Source: Caballeronia peredens (lineage in GTDB: Bacteria > Pseudomonadota > Gammaproteobacteria > Burkholderiales > Burkholderiaceae). From it: a DNA stretch of 64,000 nucleotides. The position numbers were made by a program, and so were the translations under genes. Shown here piece after piece: positions 17,216-25,681 of this stretch. The notes beneath the pieces were generated by a model. That model worked only from the letters and a program-made list of their open reading frames with translations, was not told the DNA's origin and did no database searches. The stretch covers positions 149,096 through 213,095 of the forward strand of contig FCOH02000012.1 in NCBI GenBank assembly GCA_001544595.2, written 5' to 3'. How positions within the stretch are numbered: position 1 is the first letter of the stretch; every line of letters begins with the position of its first letter.

Positions 17216-17323
17216 GAGCGGAAGGCTCCTCGAGTGCGTGCGTGGAACGTGGATAGCGCGCGCGGGGCTGCGCGAGGTTTACGATTTTGACATGCGCGAG
17301 GGGCGCCGCAATATGCGGGTCGG

Positions 17324-17461
17324 TCATGAACCGGTGCAATTGCGACTTTGGTTTTGAGGCGCGGCGGCGATGATCGCGAGCCCGTCCGCGGGCATGAACA
17401 CCGCGCCATTGGGTAACCGCCGATATCGTGACCAGCGGCCATCGTCGCGAGCGAAGTTCAT
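17324..17461 (-). CDS. possible small protein, 45 aa
   Basis: An open frame whose residues (MNFARDDGRWSRYRRLPNGA and onward to PADGLAIIAAAPQ) have a conserved-looking, non-random composition. No good ribosome-binding site precedes the ATG. The frame also extends upstream to a GTG at 17512. It fills part of an otherwise empty 303-base stretch between the HbpS-like gene and the TolA-domain gene. I mark it as possible only. Confidence 0.25.
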   Translation of the reverse strand: MNFARDDGRWSRYRRLPNGAVFMPADGLAIIAAAPQNQSRNCTGS

Positions 17462-17518
17462 CAACGCGTTACACCGGCCTGCGAACCTGGACCGAGACGA
17501 CAGCAATATCACGGCAAG

Positions 17519-18712
17519 CTATCCTGCCGGCCTCACCAGGATGACGAATTTTTCAGGGGCACGGCCGCTCGGGTCTACCGGCATTGGATCCGATCGTTGA
17601 ATCGCATACAACGCGGCTGCATCCCAGGCTGGATCGCCGCTGCTGCGAATAATGTTTGCCGTCAGCAGCGTTCCACTCGGCGAGCAACGAACGGCTATCG
17701 CCGTTTCCAGGCCTTTCGTCGGACCGTTCCAGACGATATTCGAACGTACGCGTTGCTGTACTCGGAATGCGTAGTCCTGTACCGATGCCTCCGCGATCGG
17801 TCGCGCGGCAAGCAGCTTTGGTTCTGGTGATTCCGCCTGCCTGGATTTCTCGGCTCCCACCGTGGCGGCCACAATAAACCAGTCGCGGAAAGGTTGAGCC
17901 ATAGCCACGATTGCGCGGCTATACGCACGCATGCTCTTGCACCAAACTTCCGCGGAAACACTGGCCTGATCTACGATTGTCTCTGCGACATTGCGCATAC
18001 CCTCAGGGTCGTCCTTCAGGTTGGCTTGAAGCGTTTCCCCGAAGCTCTTCAAGGCCTGCGCTCGCTCCGTATCCGTGACTCCCGCCATGGGAGTCCGCAA
18101 TGCAGTCTTCTTGAATATCGAGAAAACTGCGCTGAAGTAAGAATCGACTTCGGCAGGCGACATTGTCGACAGAGGCATGAACCGCGACACTACCGTCGCC
18201 ACATTCTTCACGCCGCCACAATCGGGCGGCGCATTGTCCAGCGCCCTCAAAGACGTCGCAAAGACTCGGTCGCGTTCCTCCGGCGAGAGTCGCAATATAC
18301 CCTCCGCGAAATAATTCTCACGCGATGAAGCGTTCTGCGAAGCTACGTTCGTGTTATTCGGTTGTTTAAGGAAACGGTCTATATCGGGGTCGTTGCGCAG
18401 GCGTTCGGCCCAGCCCAGGATGATGATCCCGTTCGGCGAATCCGGTTGGACGCCAAGTTTGTTTAACCTAGCCGACTGAATCGCCTGATCGAGCGATAAA
18501 ACTGTATTCGCCGACGACAAAGACAACCGGTCACCCTCACGCGGGGTCAATGCCGCTGATGCGATTTGGTTGACTGGCACTTCCGCTGTCGAACGGGGTT
18601 GCGTGTTCGAGAATGCGACGTAGGGTGTAACAAATGCACACATACCTAGAGCAAAATGTGCGCTGACACGTGCAAGCTGTGCGGTTCGATAGAAACTTTT
18701 AATGGTTCTCAT
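17519..18712 (-). CDS. secreted protein with TolA-like C-terminal domain
   Basis: A 397-residue protein read from ATG 18712, where a signal-like segment (VSAHFALGMCAFVTPYVAFS) follows a basic start. Residues 45-300 have no domain I recognise and form an Asn/Ser-containing, mostly helical region with a single-cysteine pattern (PPDCGG, EVWCKS). The last 80 residues match the TolA/TonB-type C-terminal domain of Burkholderia: VQQRVRSNIVWNG, AVRCSPSGTLLTANIIRSSG, DPAWDAAALYAIQRSDPMP, ending VILVRPAG. It lacks the TolA N-terminal membrane helix and long helical spacer, so it is not the Tol-Pal energy transducer. Codon use is visibly less GC-rich than its neighbours. Starts at 18739 and 18793 are also in frame. 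Confidence 0.72.
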   Translation of the reverse strand: MRTIKSFYRTAQLARVSAHFALGMCAFVTPYVAFSNTQPRSTAEVPVNQIASAALTPREGDRLSLSSANTVLSLDQAIQSARLNKLGVQPDSPNGIIILGWAERLRNDPDIDRFLKQPNNTNVASQNASSRENYFAEGILRLSPEERDRVFATSLRALDNAPPDCGGVKNVATVVSRFMPLSTMSPAEVDSYFSAVFSIFKKTALRTPMAGVTDTERAQALKSFGETLQANLKDDPEGMRNVAETIVDQASVSAEVWCKSMRAYSRAIVAMAQPFRDWFIVAATVGAEKSRQAESPEPKLLAARPIAEASVQDYAFRVQQRVRSNIVWNGPTKGLETAIAVRCSPSGTLLTANIIRSSGDPAWDAAALYAIQRSDPMPVDPSGRAPEKFVILVRPAG

Positions 18713-18999
18713 GTTATTGCTTCTAGCAAGTTCGTTCATCTCGGCGAGAGTTCGGGCGAGCCGATTCGGTTTAGGCCGAGAAAGCTTAGGCAATCGCTGC
18801 TGCGTCCCGGGCCCTTAGGATGCACTAGCGAAGAAACTAAGCAGATAGAACAAAAAGTAAAGATTTGGATTGCAAACTTATCCAAGCTGGCAGTCTTGTT
18901 CGGAATTGTACCAACCCGAACAATCGTGCTGCTGCCTTTGAACGATCGACGGCGAGTTGTTGAACTGTGTCATTCCTTGGCATACCGAACTAGGAGAAC
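18713..18999. other. AT-rich intergenic stretch in the tRNA-fMet islet
   Basis: No gene is supported. The stretch around 18840-18890 is markedly A/T-rich compared with the rest of the window and contains candidate promoter-like sequence. I could not assign exact boxes for either direction. Confidence 0.4.
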
Positions 19000-19214
19000 G
19001 TGCAATTTGACACACCAGCGGCACTGGGTCGACAACTGACTCAGGCACTCGCGCGGATTGCCGCATCGGCAGCGCTGGCTGAACGGCTCGAACGCTCGGA
19101 AGAAAAGCGCGCGGCGCTGCACCAAACCTCGACGAAAACGAAGGTCAGCGAAAATCGGCCTGCCGATATTGCGCAACGAATACGACAAAAATATTTGAAC
19201 CGAAGGAAGTACTG

Positions 19215-19215
<1 letters not shown>
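19000..19215 (+). CDS. hypothetical protein, 71 aa (islet gene)
   Basis: A 71-residue charged, helical protein starting at GTG 19000 behind AGGAG (spacing short, three bases). The core ARIAASAALAERLERSEEKR is amphipathic, and the C-terminus is basic (RQKYLNRRKY). The family is not recognised. Its stop overlaps the next start as TGATG, with GGAAG upstream of the second ATG, a typical coupled two-gene arrangement. It lies in the AT-richer islet between the TolA-domain gene and tRNA-fMet. Confidence 0.45.
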
Positions 19216-19438
<223 letters not shown>

Positions 19439-19638
19439 TCCGTCGAAGAAAAGATTATAAGTCATTGCTTACCTTAGTGCAATCCCTTACTTGATTCCAT
19501 CGAAGAAAACCTTGGGCGTTGCGCCACCCGACCTGCGTCGATGCGCCCCGCTCGCGAGCGAAGCGCTGTGAAGCACGCGTGGCATAATCGTTCGCTCATC
19601 ATCGTCTCATCAACGAACCACATCGTATCGAGCGCGGC

Positions 19639-20037
19639 ATGCGTCATTTGCGTCGGGGCATCATCGGGAAGATCGGCGGGATCGCAGCGATATGCGCGAT
19701 GCTGCTGCTCTCGTTCGCACCCGTCGCATCGCAGGCGCTCGAGCATGCGCGCTTCGTCGACGCGCTGCTCGCGTCCGTCTGTGCAGCCGACACCCACGCA
19801 TCGCGCGTCGCGCCGGGTGCAAGCGCGCCTCACCAGAAGCACGACGTTGCGGGCCATCTGCAAGCCTGCGGTTATTGCGATCTCGTCGCGCACGCGCCCA
19901 CTCCGCCGACAGCGCCGCATCAGGCCATCGCCACATTGCCGGCGCGCGACGCGTTCAATGCCAGACAACGCATCGATCAGCCTCGCCGCGAACTCACCCA
20001 CGTCGCGCAGCCGCGCGCCCCGCCCGCTCTCGCCTGA
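19639..20037 (+). CDS. DUF2946-family protein (copper-associated)
   Basis: A 132-residue protein with an N-terminal hydrophobic segment (IAAICAMLLLSFAPVASQAL) and the DUF2946-type centre HLQACGYCDLVAHAP preceded by a histidine (HQKHDVAGH). The CxxC pair and histidines could bind a metal, though this is inferred. DUF2946 proteins commonly sit beside CopC and PCuAC genes, as here. The C-terminal part is Pro/Arg-rich. It begins a three-gene rightward copper cluster, with a 138-base gap before copC. Confidence 0.72.
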   Translation: MRHLRRGIIGKIGGIAAICAMLLLSFAPVASQALEHARFVDALLASVCAADTHASRVAPGASAPHQKHDVAGHLQACGYCDLVAHAPTPPTAPHQAIATLPARDAFNARQRIDQPRRELTHVAQPRAPPALA

Positions 20038-20175
20038 TTCGCATCTGCTCGCACGCGCTTCGCCGATCGCATCCCGCGAAGCGAAGCGGCGCCATCCGTT
20101 CGAACATCCAGAGAAATCGCGCGCTCGACAGCACCATCGCCAGCACGATCCGCTACGAGCACGCAAGGACATGCC

Positions 20176-20538
20176 ATGAAGTCATCATCGTTTGTGCGCG
20201 GCGCACTCGCGCTCGCATTCGCCGCCGCGACGCAATTCGCGCTTGCGCACGCGTTGCCCAAGCTGCAAAACCCCGGCCCGGGCGCCACCGTCAGCGCGCC
20301 GCACGAAGTCGCGATCGAGTTCGGCGAAGCGCTCGAACCGACCTTCAGCAAGCTCATCGTCACCGATGCGAAGGGCACGCAGGTCAACACCGCCAAATCC
20401 ATCGTCGATGCCGGCGACCCGAAACACATGAGCGTCGCGCTCGGCGATCTGCAGCCGGGCGTGTACAAGGTGCAATGGACCGCCGTCGCAGCGGACGGGC
20501 ATCGCACGCAAGGTCACTACAACTTCACCGTCAAGTGA
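20176..20538 (+). CDS. copC: periplasmic copper-binding protein CopC
   Basis: A 120-residue CopC-domain protein. The signal peptide ends ATQFALA before HALPKLQNP. The mature N-terminal His, an internal Asp (DAGD) and the His in [15 protein letters not shown] match the Cu(II) site of single-domain CopC. The fold is a short beta-barrel ([20 protein letters not shown]). It carries copper in the periplasm. The Met-rich Cu(I) site of Pseudomonas CopC is absent, as is usual for this short form. No copD membrane partner is adjacent. It is followed seven bases later by the PCuAC gene. Confidence 0.88.
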   Translation: MKSSSFVRGALALAFAAATQFALAHALPKLQNPGPGATVSAPHEVAIEFGEALEPTFSKLIVTDAKGTQVNTAKSIVDAGDPKHMSVALGDLQPGVYKVQWTAVAADGHRTQGHYNFTVK

Positions 20539-20545
20539 GAACACA

Positions 20546-20977
20546 ATGAAAAAAATCGCCATATTCGCGGGCGCGCTCGCGTGCGCTTCCATCGCCCAGG
20601 CCGCGACGCTGGACGCGCGCGACTGCTGGGTCCGCGCGATGCCGCCGAACCTGCCGTCGTCGGGATACTTCACCCTCGCCAACAACGGCGACAAGCCCGC
20701 GACCCTCAGCGGCGCGCAAACGCCCGCGTTCGACATGGCAATGATGCACAAGTCCGAAAACAAGGGCGGCACGGCGACGATGTCGCCCGTCGATTCCGTC
20801 GACGTGCCCGCGCACGGCACGCTGAGCTTCGCGCCGAAGGGCTATCACCTGATGCTCGAGCATCCGGGCAAGCCGCTCAAGGTCGGCTCGACGATTCCGC
20901 TCACGCTGTCGTTCGCGGACAAGAGCACGCTCGAGGTGAACTGCACCGTCAAATCGCCGGCGGCCACCGGTCACTGA
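20546..20977 (+). CDS. periplasmic copper chaperone, PCuAC
   Basis: A 143-residue PCuAC-domain protein with a signal peptide ending ASIAQA. The Cu(I)-binding pattern H-X10-M-X21-H-X-M is exact: the His of MMHKSENK, the Met of GTATM ten residues later, then 21 residues to HLM. Such proteins deliver copper to the CuA site of cytochrome oxidase in the periplasm. The start is seven bases after the copC stop, so the two are co-transcribed. A strong terminator follows at 21011. Confidence 0.92.
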   Translation: MKKIAIFAGALACASIAQAATLDARDCWVRAMPPNLPSSGYFTLANNGDKPATLSGAQTPAFDMAMMHKSENKGGTATMSPVDSVDVPAHGTLSFAPKGYHLMLEHPGKPLKVGSTIPLTLSFADKSTLEVNCTVKSPAATGH

Positions 20978-21010
20978 TCGCTTTCACGCCAGACTTCCGC
21001 GCCGGAAAAT

Positions 21011-21046
21011 AAAAAGCGCGCCGGGCTCTCACCCGGCGCGCTTTTT
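21011..21046. terminator. strong bidirectional terminator
   Basis: A 15-base perfect stem (left arm AAAAAGCGCGCCGGG, right arm its complement) with a six-base loop. The T run on either strand follows the G/C stem. It lies between the convergent PCuAC and PBP1a genes. Confidence 0.92.
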
Positions 21047-21077
21047 CATGCGTTCGGCCAATGGAACGTGCGAACGT

Positions 21078-23630
21078 CTATGGCCGGTTGAACATGTCCA
21101 TGATCTGCTTGCGCTCGTCGGTCGTGACTTGCGGCGGCGGCGGCGCCTGCAGGCCTGCCGGACCTACGCCGCCCATCGACGTGGCATCGCCGGCCATCGG
21201 ATTGGTGTTATCCAGCCCGATACTCGCGACGAAACCCGCGCCTGGCGTGCGGTCCGCATAGAACAATTCGCCGTCGACGGTGGTGACGCCGTCGGGCTTC
21301 GCCATCTGCTCTTGCGGAATGCCGCGCAGCGCCCGTCCCATGTACTCGACCCAGATCGGCAATGCGAGCTGCGCGCCGAACTCGCGGCTGCCGAGCGTCT
21401 TCGGCTGGTCATAGCCCATCCACGCGACCGCGACGAGCTGCTTCTGATAGCCCGCGAACCAGCCGTCCTTCGCGTCGTTGGTCGTGCCGGTCTTGCCTTG
21501 CAGATCGTTACGCTTGAGCACGTTGGTGCCCGACCCGGTGCCCTGCGTCGCGACCGTGTGCAGCAGGCTGTTCATGATGTACGCGTTGCGCGGCTCGAGC
21601 GTCTGCGGCGCGTTGCTGCCGGCCGTGAGCGGACTCGCGCGCGAGATCACGGTGCCGCGCGCATCGGCGACTTCGCCGATCAGATACGGATTGATGCGAT
21701 AGCCGCCGTTCGCGAACACCGAATAGGCGCCGGTCAGTTGCAGCGGCGTGACGAGTCCCGCGCCGAGCGCGAGCGGCAGATAGGGCGGTGTCTTGTCCTT
21801 GTCGAAGCCGAACTTCTGCGTGACGAAGTCCTGCGCGTAACCCGTGCCGATATACGACAGGATGCGAATCGACACGAGGTTCTTCGACTTCTGCAAGCCG
21901 GTGCGCATCGACATCGGGCCGTCGGGCTGATCGTCGTCCTTCGGCTCCCACGCGTCGCCGCCGCCCGCCGCGGGGAAGTACAGCGGCGCATCGTTGATGA
22001 TGGTCGCCGGTCCGAGTCCCTTGTCGAGCGCGGCCGAATAGATGAACGGCTTGAAGCTCGAACCCGGCTGGCGCCACGCCTGCGTCACGTGGTTGAACTT
22101 GTTCTTGTTGAAGTCGAAGCCGCCGACGAGCGAGCGAATGGCGCCGTCCTGCGGCGTCATCGACACGAGTGCGCCTTCCACTTGCGGCAGTTGCGTGATC
22201 TGCCAGTTGCCCTTGTCGTCCTTCATGAGACGCACGATCGAGCCCGGCCTCAGCGCGAGCGTCTTCGATGCATTGCTGCGCAACGCGGCCGCCACGAAGC
22301 GCAGACCGTCGCCGGTGAGGGTCGCCGTATCGCCGCCGACGAATTGCGCCGTCACCTGCTTCGGGCTCGCCGACGTGACCACCGCCGCGACGAGTTCGCC
22401 GTTGTCCGGATGATCGACGAGCGCGTCTTCGATCGCCTCGGCGCGGTCGTCCGCATTAGCCGGCAGGTTGATGCTGCCCTCCGGCCCGCGATAGCCGTGA
22501 CGGCGCTCGTAGTCCATCACGCCCTTGCGCACCGCGCGATAGGCGGCGTCCTGGTCAGCGGAGTCGATGGTCGTCGTGACCGTGAGGCCGCGCGTGTACG
22601 TCTCTTCCTTGTACTGCGCGTACATCATCTGCCGCACCATTTCCGCGACGTATTCGGCATGCACGCCGTATTCGGTGCCCGCGGACTTCGTGTGGAGCTC
22701 TTCGGCCGCGGCCTGATCGTACTGTTCGCGCGTGATGAAGTTCAGATCGAGCATGCGCTTGAGAATGTACTGCTGCCGCACCTTCGCGCGCTTCGGATTG
22801 ACGACCGGGTTATACGCCGACGGCGCTTTCGGCAGACCGGCGAGCATCGCGGCTTCCGCGAGCGTAATGTCCTTCAGGTCCTTGCCGAAGTAAACGCGCG
22901 CGGCAGCGGAGAAGCCGTACGCGCGCTCGCCGAGGTAGATCTGATTCATGTAAAGCTCGAGAATCTGATCCTTGGTCAGCGCCTTTTCGATCTTGTAGGC
23001 GAGCAGCATTTCGTAGACCTTGCGCGTGTAGGTCTTTTCGCTCGACAGGAAAAAGTTGCGCGCGACCTGCATCGTGATCGTGCTCGCGCCCTGCGACGCG
23101 CCGCCGTGCATGAGATCGGTCACGCCCGCGCGAAGAATGCCGAGAAAGTCGACGCCGCCGTGATCGTAGAAGCGATAGTCCTCGATCGCGAGCACGGCCT
23201 TCTTCATCTGATCGGGGATGTCCTGAAAGCGCACGAGACTGCGGCGCTCCTCGCCGAATTCGCCGATCAGCACGTGATCCGCCGTGTAGACGCGCAACGG
23301 CACCTTCGGCCGATAGTCGATCAGCGCATTGAGCGACGGCAGATTCGGTCCCATGACGACGAGCGCATAGCCGACGATCAGCGCGCCCACCACCACGCCG
23401 ATCGCCGCGAGCCCGGCGAACCAGAGCGCGATGCGCGCGAAGACGGAGCGTCCGCTACCGCCGCGCCGATCGTTTCGGTCATTGCGGCCGTTGCCACGGT
23501 TGCCGCCGTTGCCACCATTGCGGCCGCCGCCGTCCGAAGCGTTGCGTGATCCGTTGGGTGAGTCGTTCCAGCGGGGTTCGCGATCGTGTCGCGAGGATTT
23601 GGATGAGTCGGGTCGTTTGATGATAGGCAT
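21078..23630 (-). CDS. mrcA: penicillin-binding protein 1A, bifunctional peptidoglycan synthase
   Basis: An 850-residue class A PBP. After a 60-residue cytoplasmic tail rich in Asn, Gly and Arg and a membrane helix (residues 65-92), the GT51 glycosyltransferase domain carries EDYRFYDHGGVD (catalytic Glu 150) and the QGASTITMQVARNFF motif. The transpeptidase has GSSFKPF (Ser-X-X-Lys), an SRASPL region, and KTGTTNDAKDGWF. An OB-type insertion lies between them (residues about 330-420). The enzyme polymerises lipid II and cross-links peptides in the periplasm. ATG 23630 gives the sensible start; the frame stays open 26 codons further. No ribosome-binding site is obvious. Confidence 0.94.
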   Translation of the reverse strand: MPIIKRPDSSKSSRHDREPRWNDSPNGSRNASDGGGRNGGNGGNRGNGRNDRNDRRGGSGRSVFARIALWFAGLAAIGVVVGALIVGYALVVMGPNLPSLNALIDYRPKVPLRVYTADHVLIGEFGEERRSLVRFQDIPDQMKKAVLAIEDYRFYDHGGVDFLGILRAGVTDLMHGGASQGASTITMQVARNFFLSSEKTYTRKVYEMLLAYKIEKALTKDQILELYMNQIYLGERAYGFSAAARVYFGKDLKDITLAEAAMLAGLPKAPSAYNPVVNPKRAKVRQQYILKRMLDLNFITREQYDQAAAEELHTKSAGTEYGVHAEYVAEMVRQMMYAQYKEETYTRGLTVTTTIDSADQDAAYRAVRKGVMDYERRHGYRGPEGSINLPANADDRAEAIEDALVDHPDNGELVAAVVTSASPKQVTAQFVGGDTATLTGDGLRFVAAALRSNASKTLALRPGSIVRLMKDDKGNWQITQLPQVEGALVSMTPQDGAIRSLVGGFDFNKNKFNHVTQAWRQPGSSFKPFIYSAALDKGLGPATIINDAPLYFPAAGGGDAWEPKDDDQPDGPMSMRTGLQKSKNLVSIRILSYIGTGYAQDFVTQKFGFDKDKTPPYLPLALGAGLVTPLQLTGAYSVFANGGYRINPYLIGEVADARGTVISRASPLTAGSNAPQTLEPRNAYIMNSLLHTVATQGTGSGTNVLKRNDLQGKTGTTNDAKDGWFAGYQKQLVAVAWMGYDQPKTLGSREFGAQLALPIWVEYMGRALRGIPQEQMAKPDGVTTVDGELFYADRTPGAGFVASIGLDNTNPMAGDATSMGGVGPAGLQAPPPPQVTTDERKQIMDMFNRP

Positions 23631-24131
23631 GACTGGGTTCGTTCGGCGCGCTGCAGGAGCGCGCGCGCTGCCGCGCTGCGATGCGCCGGTGACATGGCGC
23701 CACTGCAAAAGACGGGACGAGCAAATGAGCGGGCCGGCTTCGACCGAGGGTAACAGTGCATTTTAAAGAATTCGGGCGCGCCGCTACAAAAGCGCCCGGA
23801 ATTTTTTGTAAGTAAATGCCCGTCGCCGCATGGATTCACCGTTTGCGCGCGGGAATGTCGGGTTGCCCACAGAAAGTGTTGAACGCCTTGTGGATAACCG
23901 TATGAGAAAATAGGCAAGTCGTTGATCGCGCGCCTTTTTTGCGCGATGCTCATTGCTTGCGTTGCGAGGGGGCCCGCACCCACGTCCGCGCGCAAACCGA
24001 TATGATGGATGTACGCATTGCAGGTTCCCGGGACTCGGCGCGCGAACCCTGCGGTAAAGATGTCGTGCCGTTTGATGAACCGAAGTTGCGATTCGTCCCG
24101 TTACGATCGCCTTACTGTTTGCGAGCCGCTC
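23631..24131. other. intergenic region upstream of PBP1a, with a DnaA-box match
   Basis: No gene is supported across this 501-base divergent region. It contains a perfect DnaA-box consensus, TGTGGATAA (complement of TTATCCACA), at 23889-23897 and AT-rich sequence around 23790-23830. A single box is weak evidence for a function. The mrcA promoter should lie here but its position is not clear. Confidence 0.4.
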
Positions 24132-24533
24132 ATGACGACCAAACCCAGCGAACGCATCGTTGTTTTCGTGACTCCCGCGCAGAAGCTGGCCATCAGCCAG
24201 ACAGCGGACACGCTCGGCATCAGCGTGAGCGAGCTCATGCGCCGCGCGGTGTTGAACTTCAACGCGACAAGCGAGCAGATCAAGGTCGCGGGCATCGTGG
24301 ACCGTCTGCGCGCACCGAAAGCGCCCGATCCGCTCAATGTCGCGCTCAAGAGCGTCGCGGCGAAAGCGGCCGCACGCGAAGCGCGCGAGGCGGCGGCGAG
24401 CGCAACCCGGCGCGCCGCTCAGGCACGCAGCACGCCGCAAGCGTCGACGTCCGCGGAAGAAATCGAGCCGGACGCCAGCCAGGAAGACGACGGCGACACC
24501 TCGCTCACCGACGGCACGCGCTCGGGTCACTGA
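24132..24533 (+). CDS. putative ribbon-helix-helix-like small protein
   Basis: A 133-residue protein read from ATG 24132. The N-terminal 50 residues (ERIVVFVTPAQKLAISQTA, then LGISVSELMRRAVLNF) fit a ribbon-helix-helix or MobC-like DNA-binding pattern, a beta-strand followed by two helices. The C-terminal 80 residues are low-complexity Ala/Arg/Glu (helical and charged), ending DTSLTDGTRSGH. It could bind DNA as a dimer, but no target is known. The frame is open further upstream, yet only this start gives a sensible N-terminus. Confidence 0.6.
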   Translation: MTTKPSERIVVFVTPAQKLAISQTADTLGISVSELMRRAVLNFNATSEQIKVAGIVDRLRAPKAPDPLNVALKSVAAKAAAREAREAAASATRRAAQARSTPQASTSAEEIEPDASQEDDGDTSLTDGTRSGH

Positions 24534-24589
24534 CCGCGCGCGGCATCGTTAACACTTCCCTATTCCGCATCGGCCATGCGCGCCGCCCT

Positions 24590-24652
24590 TACGCACGTCA
24601 CTACGCACGTCACTACGCACGTCGCTACGCACGTCGCTACGCACGTCGTTAC
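24590..24652. repeat. 12-bp tandem repeat, five units
   Basis: Five head-to-tail copies of TACGCACGTCRC: 24590, 24602, 24614, 24626 and 24638, the last ending GT, plus a partial TAC. Differences between copies are a single A/G transition and the final T. The repeat lies downstream of the ribbon-helix-helix-like gene and upstream of pspA. No coding frame uses it. Confidence 0.9.
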
Positions 24653-24705
24653 ACTCCTTAACCTTCCGTTAAGTCCCGATTAAGCCACGGCATGATCTAA
24701 TGACC

Positions 24706-24715
24706 GGGTATACCC
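24706..24715. promoter_or_regulatory. palindrome GGGTATACCC upstream of pspA
   Basis: A perfect ten-base palindrome, 140 bases before the PspA start and without a gene nearby. It has the size and symmetry of a dimeric repressor site. The binding protein is unknown, and an operator role is inferred. Confidence 0.35.
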
Positions 24716-24854
24716 CGTGTATGCGCCACGTGAGCGCGAAGGTCGAACGTGAACGTCATATGACGCTTGCAATCCCGCGAGATGCGCCGCACATTCGAGC
24801 CGCGTGGGCACACGCGAAAGCACGCACGCAGCAGTCTTCATCCAGGAGAAATAC

Positions 24855-25535
24855 ATGTCGCTTTTCGATTCCATCACCCGCACGGTCAGAGGTCTCTTGA
24901 ACGACGCCGCCGATACCATGCAGGATCCCTCGCGCGATGCACGCCAGATCGTGCGTGAGCTCGACGACAGCATCGCGAAGGCGGAGAACTCGCTCATCGA
25001 AATCGAGGCGCAGGTCGCGACGCAGCAAAGCAAGCGCGACGCCGCCGCGGACAAGGCGCGCAAGTACGAAGACGGCGCCAAGCGCGCGCTGCAGACCGGC
25101 GACGAAGGTCTCGCGCGCGAGGCGCTCGCCGCGCAAGCCAACGCGGAAACCGAACGCGATGCGCTCGCGGCGGAGCTGCAGACTCTGGAGCCGTCGGTCG
25201 AGCATCTGAAGACGCAGATCGCCGACATGCGCCAGCGCCGCAACGATCTCAACGCGCGCTCGAACATCCTTCAGGCGAAGCAGCAGATCGCGCAGGCGAA
25301 GGACACCGCGGCCACCGCGCTGGGCGGCATCGGCGGGAAGAATCTTTCCGAAGATTTTCAGAAGCTCGAGGACAAGATTCAGCTCGCCAACGCCCGCTCC
25401 GACGCGCGCCTGAATTCGGCCGACCAGAAGTCCGGCAAGGCGCTCGAAGACAAGCTCGCGGCGCTCAATCGCGGACCGTCCGTCGAGGATCGTCTCGAAG
25501 CGCTGAAAAAGCAGTTGAACACGCCGGCGCAGTAA
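24855..25535 (+). CDS. pspA: phage shock protein A (PspA/IM30 family)
   Basis: A 226-residue ESCRT-III-like protein close to E. coli PspA in length. The N-terminal amphipathic helix SLFDSITRTVRGLLNDA binds membranes. The rest is a long coiled coil with alternating charges (IVRELDDSIAKAENSLIEIE) and a C-terminal helix KLAALNRGPSVEDRLEALKK. PspA coats and repairs stressed inner membranes and holds the activator PspF inactive. No pspF, pspB or pspC is visible beside it. ATG 24855 follows CAGGAG. A signal-peptide TPR protein follows 146 bases downstream, a possible partner. Confidence 0.9.
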   Translation: MSLFDSITRTVRGLLNDAADTMQDPSRDARQIVRELDDSIAKAENSLIEIEAQVATQQSKRDAAADKARKYEDGAKRALQTGDEGLAREALAAQANAETERDALAAELQTLEPSVEHLKTQIADMRQRRNDLNARSNILQAKQQIAQAKDTAATALGGIGGKNLSEDFQKLEDKIQLANARSDARLNSADQKSGKALEDKLAALNRGPSVEDRLEALKKQLNTPAQ

Positions 25536-25681
25536 GCGCGGGCATTTGAAAACGGCGCGCGCGGCGAACTTCCCGGCGCGGCGCGCGCCGCACGAATATG
25601 CGTTACCTTGAGCATGACTCCGTGCTTTACCCGTTTGCAGCTTCGACAGGAGACGGACGTTCAGCGCGTCCGGCCCGCATC

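Larger units (their letters stand above)
24534..24854. other. intergenic region upstream of pspA
   Basis: No gene is supported. It holds the 12-bp tandem repeat (24590-24652), a TTAAC/GTTAA inverted repeat at 24659-24673 and the palindrome GGGTATACCC at 24706-24715. No convincing sigma-54 -24/-12 element is visible, unlike E. coli pspA. CAGGAG lies upstream of the PspA start. Confidence 0.5.

Noticed and set aside
18656..19039. A plus-strand frame of 127 codons in the tRNA-fMet islet
   Set aside because: It overlaps the start of the TolA-domain gene and the 71-codon frame on the same strand, and shows no motif or ribosome-binding site.
21048..23549. A long plus-strand open frame (over 800 codons) opposite PBP1a
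   Set aside because: It is the antisense of a gene with intact PBP1a motifs. The product is Arg/Ala/His-rich low-complexity sequence without domains, as expected from high-GC shadow frames.
24009..24131. Upstream extension of the ribbon-helix-helix-like gene
   Set aside because: The extra 41 residues are cysteine- and arginine-rich with no conserved pattern, and the internal ATG gives a clean N-terminus.
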